DNA of 64,000 nucleotides from Caulobacter henricii (GTDB lineage Bacteria; Pseudomonadota; Alphaproteobacteria; Caulobacterales; Caulobacteraceae), in assembly GCF_001414055.1 (NCBI RefSeq), contig NZ_CP013002.1, positions 3,410,001 through 3,474,000 of the forward strand. Direction: 5' to 3'. A model generated the notes under the pieces. That model was not told the DNA's origin and did not search any database. It saw only the letters and a list, made by a program, of their open reading frames with translations. This document shows positions 9,539-17,870 of this stretch, piece after piece. How positions within the stretch are numbered: the stretch's first letter is position 1; each line of letters begins with the position of its first letter. A program made the position numbers and the translations under genes.

Positions 9539-10399
9539 TCAGAACTTCGGCCGGAAGTCCCGCGGTGCCCAGCCGAAGTCCCGCCGGGCATCGCTACTGT
9601 CAAAGGTCAGGTCCACCCCCATCCGCGAGCCCATGGCCGCCGTGGCTCCGGGCAGGACCGGCGAGGCCAGCTTGAGCATCAGGCCAAACAGGGCCGGGGG
9701 CAGGGAGATCATCATGGGCGTGCGCCCCAGGCCCTCGAACACCCGCCTGGCCATCTGGCGATAGGTCAGGGTCTCGCCGCCCACCAGGTCATAGGCGCGG
9801 TTCTCGGCCGCGACGGCCCCGGCGGCCGCCTGGGCCCCGGTGGCCAGGTCCCGGGCATGGACCGGCTGGCGCAGGCCCTCGCCCCGGCCCGACAGCGGCA
9901 GGACGCCGAAACGGCGGATCAGGCCGGCCAGGCGGCTGACATTGCCGTCGCGGCCCTCGTCATAGATCAGGGTGGGCCGCAGGATCGTCCAGGCGATCCC
10001 GTGTTCGGCACAGAACCGCTCCACCGCCGCCTCGGCCCCGGCCAGACTCTCGGCGACAGCGCGCTCTTCGGGAACAGCCGAGGCCAGCTTGGTGAAGCGG
10101 CTGGTCGAGGAAAAGGCCACCAGCCGGCTGATGCCCCGGGCCTTCAGGGCCGGCAGGGCGGCGGGCAGCAGCCAGATCGGCGACAGGGAAAACACCGTGC
10201 CCACCGGCGGCAGGCCGTCCGCCAGGTTCGGATCGGCGAGATCGGCGTCCAGCCAGCCGGCGTCCGTGGCCGGCGGTCGGCGGCTGACCGCGATCGGATC
10301 GATCCCGGCCGCACGCAGGTCGGTCAGAAGATGGCGGCCGATCAGGCTGGTCGCACCCAGGACCAGGACCGGCGTCTTCAGGGTTTTCGAGACGTCCAT
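9539..10399 (-). CDS. NAD(P)-binding epimerase/dehydratase-family protein
   Basis: A 286-residue Rossmann-fold protein of the atypical extended SDR group. The nucleotide-binding motif GATSLIGRHLL is near residue 16, and a C-terminal hydrophobic helix (LPPALFGLMLKLA) follows the FEGLGRTP segment. The usual YxxxK catalytic pair is not evident; FSSTSRF stands where the Ser/Tyr region is expected. It may therefore bind NADP(H) for a role like that of complex I accessory or isoflavone-reductase-like proteins. Start 10399 (MDVSKTLKTPVLVLGAT) is preferred over 10441 because the longer frame would overlap the divergent next gene. Function unknown. Confidence 0.75.
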   Translation of the reverse strand: MDVSKTLKTPVLVLGATSLIGRHLLTDLRAAGIDPIAVSRRPPATDAGWLDADLADPNLADGLPPVGTVFSLSPIWLLPAALPALKARGISRLVAFSSTSRFTKLASAVPEERAVAESLAGAEAAVERFCAEHGIAWTILRPTLIYDEGRDGNVSRLAGLIRRFGVLPLSGRGEGLRQPVHARDLATGAQAAAGAVAAENRAYDLVGGETLTYRQMARRVFEGLGRTPMMISLPPALFGLMLKLASPVLPGATAAMGSRMGVDLTFDSSDARRDFGWAPRDFRPKF

Positions 10400-10433
10400 G
10401 CTGTTTCTATAGTCGAGCCGGAGACCCGATCCC

Positions 10434-10793
10434 ATGGCCATGACCTATGATGCCGTCCGCGCCTTTGCCTTCGCCCTGCCGGGCGTCGAGGACAGCACCG
10501 CCTATGGCCGCCCGTGCCTCAAGGCGCATGGCAAGTTCCTGAGCCGCCTGATGGAAGACGGCGACAGCCTGGTCTGCCCCGGCGTGGGGTTCGACGAACG
10601 CGACATGCTGATGGAGGCCGAGCCGGCGACCTTTTACGTCACCGATCACTTCCGGAATTATCCCTATGTTCTTGTTCGTCTGTCACAGGTGCATCCCGGA
10701 ACCGTTGAACGCCTGATCGAACGCCAGTGGCGGGCTACGGCGTCCAAGAGGGTTCTGAAGGCCTGGGAACGTCAGAGAGCGGAGACCGAATGA
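10434..10793 (+). CDS. MmcQ/YjbR-family protein
   Basis: A 119-residue protein with the family pattern: an N-terminal AFALPGVEDSTAYGRPCLKA, a central FYVTDHFRNYPYVLVRL, and a C-terminal ERQWRATASKRVLKAWE. YjbR/CyaY-like proteins have a double-wing DNA-binding-like fold, but no general biochemical role is established. The stop overlaps the start of the following membrane protein in an ATGA arrangement, so the two are translationally coupled. ATG 10434 and ATG 10440 are both possible starts. Confidence 0.85.
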   Translation: MAMTYDAVRAFAFALPGVEDSTAYGRPCLKAHGKFLSRLMEDGDSLVCPGVGFDERDMLMEAEPATFYVTDHFRNYPYVLVRLSQVHPGTVERLIERQWRATASKRVLKAWERQRAETE

Positions 10794-11434
10794 GACACTG
10801 GCGCATCCTGATCGCCGCCCTGGCCTGTTTCGGCCCGGCCCTGCAATATGGGCTGATGGTGCATGACGAGACCCTGGCCACGGGCCTGGTCAAGTCGGTC
10901 GAGTTCTTCAGCTACTTCACCATTCTCAGCAACCTGCTGGCCGCCGTGGTCCTGACCGCGCCCCTGGTCGCCCCGACCTCGAAGGTGGCGATCTGGGCCG
11001 AGCGATCGGCGACCCGGATCAGCGTGGCCGTCTATCTCAGCCTGACGGCGGGGATCTATCACACCCTGCTGGCCGGCCTCTGGGACCCCAAGGGCTGGCG
11101 TCTGGTCTCCGACATCATCCTCCACAGCCTCACCCCCGCGGCCTTTGTCATCGACTGGCTGCTGCGCGGCGGTCAGGGCGAGACCGGGCGGGCCACGGCG
11201 GCCAAGGCCCTGATCTTTCCGGCCCTGTACGGCGTCTGGACCCTGGGGCACGGCGCGGTGTCGGGCTTCTATCCCTATCCCTTCTTCGACGTCGACAAGC
11301 ACGGCTTCCTGTCGGTCTTCGTCACCATGCTGGTCATGGCCGGCGGTTTCCTGCTGATCGCCCTGCTGTTCACGATGATCCACCAGGCCCGGACCCGGCT
11401 GGCGGCCGCCCGCGGCACACCGCTCTCGGCCTGA
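10790..11434 (+). CDS. Pr6Pr-family six-helix membrane protein
   Basis: A 214-residue integral membrane protein with about six hydrophobic segments. Marker sequences are FFSYFTILSNLL near residue 38, LSLTAGIYHTLLAGLW near residue 85, DIILHSLTPAAFVIDWLL near 108, and GFYPYPFFDV near 160. These match the Pr6Pr/androgen-dependent-TFPI-regulating-like family, whose function is unknown. Its ATG lies inside the stop of the YjbR gene (ATGA), which fixes the start at 10790 rather than 10727. Confidence 0.8.
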   Translation: MRHWRILIAALACFGPALQYGLMVHDETLATGLVKSVEFFSYFTILSNLLAAVVLTAPLVAPTSKVAIWAERSATRISVAVYLSLTAGIYHTLLAGLWDPKGWRLVSDIILHSLTPAAFVIDWLLRGGQGETGRATAAKALIFPALYGVWTLGHGAVSGFYPYPFFDVDKHGFLSVFVTMLVMAGGFLLIALLFTMIHQARTRLAAARGTPLSA

Positions 11435-11559
11435 GGGGCTGAACCAGCCAGCCAATCCTTCCGGTCCGGATCAGCATCACTGCCAAAACCGCTTACACTT
11501 TGCGCCTTCAGGCTCTAGGTAAGGCTCAACCTGAGCATATCCTTGGGATGGTGAGGCAG

Positions 11560-12834
11560 ATGGACGACGCGGGCGTCAGCTTGCAGGCGAAGATGATCGC
11601 AATGGGCGAGGCCGCCCGTGCGGGCGCGCGCGCCCTGCGTCTTGCCTCGGCCGAACAGCGCACCACCGCCCTCCAGGCCATGGCGAAGGCGATCCGCGAG
11701 GACGCCGCGCCGATCCTCGCCGCCAATGCCCGGGACATCGCCCAGGCGAAGGCAAACGGCCTGTCGGGCCCCATGCTCGACCGCCTTCTGCTCGACGAGG
11801 CCCGGCTTGAGGCCATGGCCGCCGGGGTCGAGGTCGTCGCCGCCCTGGCCGATCCGCTCGGCGTGGCCACCGCACGCTGGACCCGCCCCAACGGCCTGGA
11901 CATCGCCCGGGTGCGCACGCCGATCGGCGTGATCGCCATGATCTATGAGAGCCGGCCCAACGTCACCGCCGATGCCGCCGCCCTGTGCGTGCGCTCGGGC
12001 AATGCGGTGATCCTGCGCGGCGGCTCCGAATGCCTGGCCTCGAGCCTTGCCATCCACGCCGCCATCGTGCGCGGCCTCAAGGCCGCCGGCCTGCCCGCCA
12101 GCGCTGTCCAGGCGGTGGGAACGGCCGACCGCGCCGCCGTCGGTCACATCCTGGCCGGCCTGAACCGGGCGGTCGACCTGATCATCCCGCGCGGCGGCAA
12201 GAGCCTGGTCGCCCGCGTCCAGGCCGAGGCCCGGGCCCCGGTCCTGGGCCATCTGGAAGGCCTCAACCACGTCTTCGTCCACGCCGCCGCCGATCCCCGC
12301 AAGGCCGTCGAGATCGCGCTCAATGCCAAGATGCGGCGGGTTTCGGTCTGTGGCTCGGCGGAAACCCTGCTGGTCGATCGCGCCGTCGCCGACCGCCTGC
12401 TGCCTCTGCTGGCCGATGCCCTGATCAAGGCGGGCTGTGAACTGCGCGGCGACGCTGCCGCCCTGGTCATCGAGCCGACGATGAAGAAGGCCCAGGAGGC
12501 CGACTGGAGCACCGAATATCTGGCGCCGATCCTGTCGGTCGCCGTGGTCGACGGCGTGGCCGGTGCGGCGGCCCACATCGCCCGCTATGGCTCGGGCCAT
12601 ACCGACGCCATCGTCACGGAAGATGCCGCCGCCGCCGAGGCCTTTGCGGCCGAAGTCGACAGCGCCATCGTGCTGATCAATGCCTCCACCCAGTTTGCCG
12701 ATGGCGGCGAGTTCGGCTTCGGGGCCGAGATCGGCATTGCCACAGACAAACTCCATGCCCGCGGTCCGGTCGGGGCCGAGCAACTGACGACATTCAAATA
12801 TGTGGTTCGCGGGACCGGCCAGACTCGTCCCTGA
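11560..12834 (+). CDS. proA: Gamma-glutamyl phosphate reductase
   Basis: A roughly 424-residue aldehyde-dehydrogenase-fold enzyme. It reduces gamma-glutamyl phosphate to glutamate-5-semialdehyde with NADPH, the second step of proline synthesis. Visible motifs are [39 protein letters not shown], the catalytic Cys in [13 protein letters not shown], and the C-terminal [11 protein letters not shown]. Starts at ATG 11548, 11560 and 11599 are possible; 11560 has a GGTGAGG site just before it. nadD follows at 50 bases, a pairing seen in other alphaproteobacteria. proB is not in the window. Confidence 0.93.
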   Translation: MDDAGVSLQAKMIAMGEAARAGARALRLASAEQRTTALQAMAKAIREDAAPILAANARDIAQAKANGLSGPMLDRLLLDEARLEAMAAGVEVVAALADPLGVATARWTRPNGLDIARVRTPIGVIAMIYESRPNVTADAAALCVRSGNAVILRGGSECLASSLAIHAAIVRGLKAAGLPASAVQAVGTADRAAVGHILAGLNRAVDLIIPRGGKSLVARVQAEARAPVLGHLEGLNHVFVHAAADPRKAVEIALNAKMRRVSVCGSAETLLVDRAVADRLLPLLADALIKAGCELRGDAAALVIEPTMKKAQEADWSTEYLAPILSVAVVDGVAGAAAHIARYGSGHTDAIVTEDAAAAEAFAAEVDSAIVLINASTQFADGGEFGFGAEIGIATDKLHARGPVGAEQLTTFKYVVRGTGQTRP

Positions 12835-12883
12835 GGCCGGTCGGCCCAACGCGCAGCGTCTCGGCTTCCACCTGGAAGCGGGC

Positions 12884-13453
12884 ATGCGCGTCGGGCTGTT
12901 CGGCGGCAGCTTCAACCCGGCGCACGAGGGTCACGCCCACGTCGCCGAGACGGCCCTGCATCGCCTGAACCTCGACAAGGTGATCTGGCTGGTCTCGCCG
13001 CAGAATCCGCTGAAGTCGTCGGCCGAGACCCGCCCCCTGGCCGAACGGCTGGCCGGGGCCCGGCTGCGGGCCCGGGGCAGTTCGATGATCGTCTCCGACG
13101 CCGAGACCCGCCTGGGCTCGCAATACACGATCGACACCCTGAGGGTGCTGCGGGCCCGCTATCCCGGCGTGAAGTTCGTCTGGGTGATGGGGGCCGACAG
13201 CCTGGCCACCTTCCATCGCTGGCGGGGCTGGACCCAGATCATGCGCGAGGTGCCGGTGGCGGTGATCTCGCGGCCCTGGGCGGCGCTGAAGTCGCGAACC
13301 TCCCCCGCCGCCCGGCGCTTTGCCCATGCCCGCAAGCCCGCCAGCGCCGCCGCGACCCTGCCCGACGCCACCGCCCCGGCCTGGGTCTATCTGACCGGAC
13401 CGCTGAACTACGCTTCGTCCACCGCGATGCGCGAGCGGCAGAAGCGGGGCTAG
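12884..13453 (+). CDS. nadD: Nicotinate-nucleotide adenylyltransferase
   Basis: A 189-residue nucleotidyltransferase. It converts nicotinate mononucleotide and ATP to nicotinate adenine dinucleotide, in NAD synthesis. The N-terminal MRVGLFGGSFNPAHEGH contains the GGSFxP and HxGH nucleotide-binding motifs. WVMGADSLATFHRW is the family middle motif, and YASSTAMRER stands for the usual ISSTxxR. The frame continues upstream to 12800 into proA, but ATG 12884 with GGAAG ahead of it gives the standard N-terminus. The stop overlaps the convergent next gene by four bases in a shared CTAG. Confidence 0.92.
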   Translation: MRVGLFGGSFNPAHEGHAHVAETALHRLNLDKVIWLVSPQNPLKSSAETRPLAERLAGARLRARGSSMIVSDAETRLGSQYTIDTLRVLRARYPGVKFVWVMGADSLATFHRWRGWTQIMREVPVAVISRPWAALKSRTSPAARRFAHARKPASAAATLPDATAPAWVYLTGPLNYASSTAMRERQKRG

Positions 13454-13878
13454 AGCGCGGCCTGCTCGACGGTAATGTCGACACGGAAAGGCTTTTGGGT
13501 CCCCGTGTCCTGGCCAAAGGCGATCGCGGCCTCCTGCCCAGGCTTGACGATAAGTTTGGGATGAATCGCCTGACGGAAACCCGTGATCGAGGTGGCATCG
13601 ATGCTCGAGCTCACACTCACGTCGGCATCCGGTCCCGGGCGGGCCACCAAGCTCACGCTGAAGCCATGCCCTTCGGCGTCACGGATCTCGACCTGGGCCG
13701 TTGCGCCGGCATGCACCTTCAGCCGCGGCTCCCCGACCAGACGATCGCCGTCGTGCAGCCTGATCGAGACGGAATAGACGGTCGCGGCTGGCTCGACAGC
13801 GTGCACGGGCACGGTGGCCATCGCACTCGCTAGAAGGCTCGCGCCCAACAGAAATCGCCCGCGCACGTCCACCCTCAT
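13450..13878 (-). CDS. Secreted protein of unknown function
   Basis: A 142-residue protein with an Arg-containing N-terminus (MRVDVRGRF), a hydrophobic stretch (LLGASLLASAMATV) and a probable signal cleavage after VHA near residue 27. The mature part is beta-rich in appearance (TVYSVSIRLHDGDRLVGEP, TAQVEIRDAEG, FRVDITVEQ) and resembles a small periplasmic beta-sandwich. It has no cysteines. I do not recognise the family. The longer frame to 13923 adds a non-signal extension, so ATG 13878 is preferred. It converges on nadD with a four-base stop overlap. Confidence 0.65.
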   Translation of the reverse strand: MRVDVRGRFLLGASLLASAMATVPVHAVEPAATVYSVSIRLHDGDRLVGEPRLKVHAGATAQVEIRDAEGHGFSVSLVARPGPDADVSVSSSIDATSITGFRQAIHPKLIVKPGQEAAIAFGQDTGTQKPFRVDITVEQAAL

Positions 13879-14083
13879 GAATTGCGATTCGTCATAACTA
13901 AGCTGCTGCGGGAATCCCGACAAGGCCAGACGGGCGCAGCTTCATCTCTGACACAGGCAGGGGCCGGCGTGGCCAATTGGTCGCGGATTGCGACGGAATC
14001 CGGCGACGGCACGCACCCCCTCACCTTTTCGACTCATCCATGCTATGAGGAGAACCCGCGCGACCCCATAAGGAGTACTTCCG

Positions 14084-14521
14084 CTGCGTAGCGACCCCGC
14101 GCAAAGTGCGCACGAAGACACGGCAACCGCCGAGTCCTCGACCCAGAATCCAGACCTGAGTCTGGACCAGAGCATCAAGGCTCTCGAGACCCTGATCCTG
14201 TCACGCCTCGACGACGACAAGGCGCAGGACATCGTTCACATCGACCTGACGGACAAGAGCTCGGTGGCGGACAGCCTCATCGTGGCCTCTGGCCGTTCGC
14301 ACCGTCACGTCGGCGCCCTGGCTGATCACATCATCCGGGCCCTGAAGGAAAACGGCTTCGGCAAGGCGCGGGTCGAAGGCCTGCCGCACTGCGACTGGGT
14401 GCTGATCGACGCCGGCGACGTGGTGGTTCACCTGTTCCGTCCCGAGGTGCGCAGCTTCTACAATATCGAGAAGATCTGGGCGATCGACGCCCCGCACCGG
14501 ATCGCCGGCCCGGCGAACTGA
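14084..14521 (+). CDS. rsfS: Ribosomal silencing factor RsfS, probable CTG start
   Basis: A 145-residue protein that binds ribosomal L14 and blocks subunit joining in slow growth. The core SIKALETLILSRLDDDKAQD, then VHIDLTDKSSVADSLIVASG, then HVGALADHIIRALKE and CDWVLIDAGDVVVHLF, is typical. The frame is open back to a TAA at 14069, and it holds no ATG; the only GTG (14264) falls inside the conserved core. The best start is CTG 14084, 8 bases after AAGGAG at 14070-14075. The N-terminal 30 or so residues are variable, Ser/Asp/Thr rich. rlmH follows, as in most bacteria. Confidence 0.85.
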   Translation: MRSDPAQSAHEDTATAESSTQNPDLSLDQSIKALETLILSRLDDDKAQDIVHIDLTDKSSVADSLIVASGRSHRHVGALADHIIRALKENGFGKARVEGLPHCDWVLIDAGDVVVHLFRPEVRSFYNIEKIWAIDAPHRIAGPAN

Positions 14522-14532
14522 TCGCCAGGCGA

Positions 14533-14617
14533 CCTCGCCCTTCGACACGCTCAGGGTGAGGTCTTGCTGGCGGCATTGGTATCTGGAACCTCATCCTGAG
14601 CCTGTCGAAGGACGAGG
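14533..14617. repeat. Intergenic palindrome, family A copy 2
   Basis: The arms at 14533-14561 and 14589-14617 pair over 29 bases with three mismatches. The right arm is identical to the right arm of the copy at 7436-7464. It lies inside the rsfS-rlmH intergenic space. Confidence 0.85.
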
Positions 14618-14631
14618 TTCCAACCCACCCC

Positions 14632-15096
14632 ATGAAGCTCACCATCCTCACCGTTGGCAAGCTCGGCCGCATGGTCGAGGCGCAGCTGGCGCTGGACTAT
14701 ATGTCCCGCGCCACGGCGTCCGGCCGTGCCCTGGCCCTGGGCCCGGCCGAGATCCTCGAGGTCGAGGCGCGCAAGCCCGGTAAGGCCGCCGAGGCCGAGG
14801 TCCTGCGTCCGCATCTGGAGGGGGCCCATGTCATCGCCTGTGACGAGCACGGCAAGGTCCGGACCAGCCGCGCCTTCGCCGAGCATATCGGCCGCCTGCG
14901 CGACGACGGCACCCGCAAGGTGGTGTTCCTGATTGGCGGGGCCGACGGCCTCGATCCCTCGATCCTGACCACCGCCAACGAAACCCTGGCCTTCGGACCC
15001 CAGACCTGGCCCCACGCCCTGGCCCGGGCCATGCTGGCCGAGCAGGTCTATCGCGCCGTCACCATCCTGGCGGGCTCGCCCTATCACCGCGACTAG
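14632..15096 (+). CDS. rlmH: 23S rRNA pseudouridine-1915 N3-methyltransferase
   Basis: A 154-residue SPOUT-class methyltransferase acting on helix 69 of 23S rRNA in assembled ribosomes. Typical features are the N-terminal MKLTILTVGKL, the middle VIACDEHGK, VVFLIGGADGLDP around residue 100, and the C-terminal QVYRAVTILAGSPYHRD with the conserved YHR. The length is normal. It sits downstream of rsfS in the usual order, but a palindrome of about 85 bases separates them and may change coupling. Confidence 0.95.
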   Translation: MKLTILTVGKLGRMVEAQLALDYMSRATASGRALALGPAEILEVEARKPGKAAEAEVLRPHLEGAHVIACDEHGKVRTSRAFAEHIGRLRDDGTRKVVFLIGGADGLDPSILTTANETLAFGPQTWPHALARAMLAEQVYRAVTILAGSPYHRD

Positions 15097-15207
15097 GGGC
15101 TCGCGCCCATCGGTAGGGCCGGTTTCGGTGCCCTTTGAGTCCCAAGCCGAGACCAAGACGTCATCGCTTTCTTTGACGCCATGAGGACTGGGGTTAGACA
15201 GGCGGAG

Positions 15208-16257
15208 ATGCTTCGCCGTCCCGCGTCCGTTCTGCTGTCCGTCGCCGTCCTTGTCGTCACCCTGTCGGCGGGCGGACTGGTCCTCGCACGTCAGGACCAG
15301 CAGCGCATGCGCGACCGCCAGACGGCCATCGACATTCGCCGGGAGATCGAGGATCTGCGTCGCGAGCTCACCCGCCTGGACAATGCCCGGGTGTCCGCCG
15401 GCGAGAATGTGGACTTCAAGCGGGCCCGGCTGGAGGCGCTGAATGCCCGCGAGGCCAGGGTTCTGGCTGATCTGGGCCGCGACCGGCACCGCCTGGCCCA
15501 GCTGTTGTCGGCCCTGCAGCTGTTTCGCCGCAATCCCCCGCCGGCCCTGCTGGTCAGCCCGGACGATGCCCGGGACGCCGTGCGGGCCGCCATCCTGATC
15601 CGCGCCATGACCCCGGAACTGCAGCGCCGGGCCGACGCCTATTCCCGCCAGGCCCTGGCCGTCCGCACCCTGAGGCGCGAGGCCGCCGCGGCGGCCGCCG
15701 AACTGTTCACCGCCGAAAGCGTGGTGGCCGACCGCAAGGGCGAGATCGAACGGCTGATCATCGAAAAGACCCGTCTGGAGCGGGCCTATGCCCAGGAAGC
15801 CCTGATCGAGGCCAGCGAACTGCGCACCCTCGGTGCCCTGACCGACGGCCTGACACCGCGGGCTCCGACCGGGCCCCTGACCCTGGCCTCCCCAGCCCCC
15901 GGCCGGATCATCACCCGCTTCGGGGCCACCCTGCCGGCCGGGGGCCGGGCGTCGGGCCTCTCGATCCGCACGGAAAAGGGACGGACGGTCACCAGTCCGG
16001 CGGCGGCCACGGTCGAATATGCCGGCGCCCTGAACGGCTGGGGCGTGGTGCTGATCCTGCGCGCCCAGGACGCCTATCTGCTGGTCCTGGCCGGCCTGGA
16101 CCAGGTATCGGTGGCCCCCGGACAAACCCTCGCCCCAGGGGCCCCGGTCGGCAGGATGGCCGATCGCCTGACGTCCGAGCCCGACCTCTATCTGGAGGTC
16201 CGTGAAGAGGGCATTCCGGTCGATCCGGAGCGTTGGTTGAAGCAAGGGTCGCCGTAG
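15208..16257 (+). CDS. EnvC-like murein hydrolase activator with degenerate LytM domain
   Basis: About 349 residues. An N-terminal signal or anchor (MLRRPASVLLSVAVLVV) is followed by long coiled-coil helices at about residues 30-215 rich in Arg, Glu and Ala, and a C-terminal M23/LytM domain at about 240-345. The LytM domain has lost the zinc ligands: ASGLSIRT replaces HxGxD, LYLEV replaces LHFEI, and LILRAQ replaces the usual His-containing strand. This matches EnvC-type proteins, which activate amidases rather than cut peptidoglycan themselves. It probably acts at the division site in the periplasm. Either ATG 15181 or ATG 15208 could be used; 15208 gives the better signal. ctpA follows. Confidence 0.85.
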   Translation: MLRRPASVLLSVAVLVVTLSAGGLVLARQDQQRMRDRQTAIDIRREIEDLRRELTRLDNARVSAGENVDFKRARLEALNAREARVLADLGRDRHRLAQLLSALQLFRRNPPPALLVSPDDARDAVRAAILIRAMTPELQRRADAYSRQALAVRTLRREAAAAAAELFTAESVVADRKGEIERLIIEKTRLERAYAQEALIEASELRTLGALTDGLTPRAPTGPLTLASPAPGRIITRFGATLPAGGRASGLSIRTEKGRTVTSPAAATVEYAGALNGWGVVLILRAQDAYLLVLAGLDQVSVAPGQTLAPGAPVGRMADRLTSEPDLYLEVREEGIPVDPERWLKQGSP

Positions 16258-16370
16258 ACGACTTTTTCAGTAATGATGGCCTCAAATAGAACGTTCTCGT
16301 CTGGGATGGTCGGGAACGAGTGATCACAAGCGCGGCGTTTCAAGCGTCGCCAGGGAGCCTTCCAGGCCTA

Positions 16371-17756
16371 ATGCGCAAGTACCTGCTCATCGGAGTTTCA
16401 GCCTTTGTCCTCGGCGCGGGGACCATGGCCTACCTCAGCCCCATCGCCCAGGCGAACATCCCGCCCAAGACCAAGACCTACAAGCTGCTGGAACTGTTCG
16501 GCGACGTGCTCGGCACGGTCGAAGACCAGTATGTGGCCGAGGTGGACGACAAGAAGCTGATCGAGGCCGCCCTAGACGGTATGCTGACAAGCCTCGACCC
16601 GCATTCGGGCTATCTGTCGCCCGACAGCTTCGAGGACATGCAGGACACCACGCGCGGCGAATATGGCGGCCTCGGCATCGAGGTCACCAGCGAAGAGGGC
16701 GTGGTCAAGGTTATCTCGCCGATGGACGGCACCCCCGCCTCGCGGGCCGGCATCCAGGCCGGTGACTATATCACCGCCGTCAACGGCCAGAGCGTGCTGG
16801 GCCTGACGGTCAACGAAGCCGTCAAGCAGATGCGCGGCGCGCCCGGCGAAGCGGTCAGCCTGACCATCGCCCGCGAAAAAACCGACCCGTTCGACGTCAA
16901 GCTGATCCGCGAAGTGATCAAGCCCAAGGCCGCCATCGCCCGGATGGAGGGCGACTATGGCTATGTGCGCCTGCCGGGCTTCAACGAAAAGGCTACCGAC
17001 GCCCTCGTCACGGCGATCAATGAACTGAAGGCCAAGAACCCGAAGATGAAGGGCCTGGTCTTCGACCTGCGCAACAATCCGGGTGGTCTGCTCGATCAGG
17101 CTGTCGGCGTGGCCGACGTGTTCCTGGACGGCGGCGAGGTGGTCAGCCAGCGCGGCCGCGATCCGCGCAACATCCAGCGCTACAACGCCCGCCCCGGCGA
17201 CCTGCTGAACGGCCTGCCGGTGGTGGTGCTGATCAACCAGGGCTCGGCCTCGGCCGCTGAAATCGTCGCCGGTGCCCTGCAGGATCGCAAGCGGGCCGAG
17301 CTGATCGGCCTGACCAGCTTCGGCAAGGGCTCGGTCCAGACCGTGATCCCGCTGCGGGGCGGAGCCGACGGCGCGCTGAAACTGACCACGGCCAAGTATT
17401 TCACGCCCTCGGGCCGCTCGATCCAGAAGACCGGCATCGCGCCGGACCTCGAGGTCGCCCAGACCCGCGACCAGGCCCAGGACATCGCCAACCGCGTCTG
17501 GTTCAGCGAGGCCAGCTTCAAGAACGCCCTCAATGCCGACGAGGGCAAGAGCCGCGTCGGAGCCCACACCCCCGCCGAAGCGCCGCCGGCGGCCTTCGAC
17601 GACAAGAAGGGCGACTTCCAGCTGCAGCGGGCCATCGCCGTGCTGCAGGCCGGTTCGGTGGCCGCGACGCCGAAAATGCCCAAACCCCCGGCCAAGATCG
17701 CCGATATCACGGCCAAGGCCGCCGCTATGGGCAAGCCGGTCGTCGAGAAGAAGTAG
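16371..17756 (+). CDS. ctpA: C-terminal processing peptidase, S41 family
   Basis: A 461-residue periplasmic serine protease. A signal anchor (YLLIGVSAFVLGAGTMAYL) is followed by a PDZ domain near residues 85-170 (GGLGIEVTSEEG, AGIQAGDYITAVNG) and the peptidase core. The catalytic Ser is in NQGSASAAEIVAG and the Lys in TSFGKGSVQT, as in the family. The C-terminus (about 405-461) is Pro/Ala/Lys rich. These enzymes trim or degrade periplasmic proteins from the C-terminus. ATG 16371 gives the signal peptide directly; the longer frame from GTG 16320 does not. It follows the EnvC-like gene, a common order, and a strong hairpin follows the stop. Confidence 0.93.
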   Translation: MRKYLLIGVSAFVLGAGTMAYLSPIAQANIPPKTKTYKLLELFGDVLGTVEDQYVAEVDDKKLIEAALDGMLTSLDPHSGYLSPDSFEDMQDTTRGEYGGLGIEVTSEEGVVKVISPMDGTPASRAGIQAGDYITAVNGQSVLGLTVNEAVKQMRGAPGEAVSLTIAREKTDPFDVKLIREVIKPKAAIARMEGDYGYVRLPGFNEKATDALVTAINELKAKNPKMKGLVFDLRNNPGGLLDQAVGVADVFLDGGEVVSQRGRDPRNIQRYNARPGDLLNGLPVVVLINQGSASAAEIVAGALQDRKRAELIGLTSFGKGSVQTVIPLRGGADGALKLTTAKYFTPSGRSIQKTGIAPDLEVAQTRDQAQDIANRVWFSEASFKNALNADEGKSRVGAHTPAEAPPAAFDDKKGDFQLQRAIAVLQAGSVAATPKMPKPPAKIADITAKAAAMGKPVVEKK

Positions 17757-17773
17757 GGTCCGCCGCGATTCTT

Positions 17774-17810
17774 GTCCCCGCAGACCGGATCCTGGTCCGG
17801 CTGCGGGGAC
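17774..17810 (+). terminator. Rho-independent-type hairpin after ctpA
   Basis: GTCCCCGCAG at 17774 pairs exactly with CTGCGGGGAC ending at 17810, and CCGGA with TCCGG inside it. Only a weak T-poor tail (CAAATC) follows, so the terminator is likely but not textbook. Confidence 0.6.
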
Positions 17811-17870
17811 CAAATCGTCGCAGGATCTCGTTAACCATAAATTTGAAGCTTGCCGGCTAGGGTCGTTGTC

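Noticed and set aside
14551..16245. 564-residue open frame on the minus strand
   Set aside because: Antisense to rlmH and the EnvC-like gene; its protein is low-complexity Gly/Gln/Arg sequence without family motifs.
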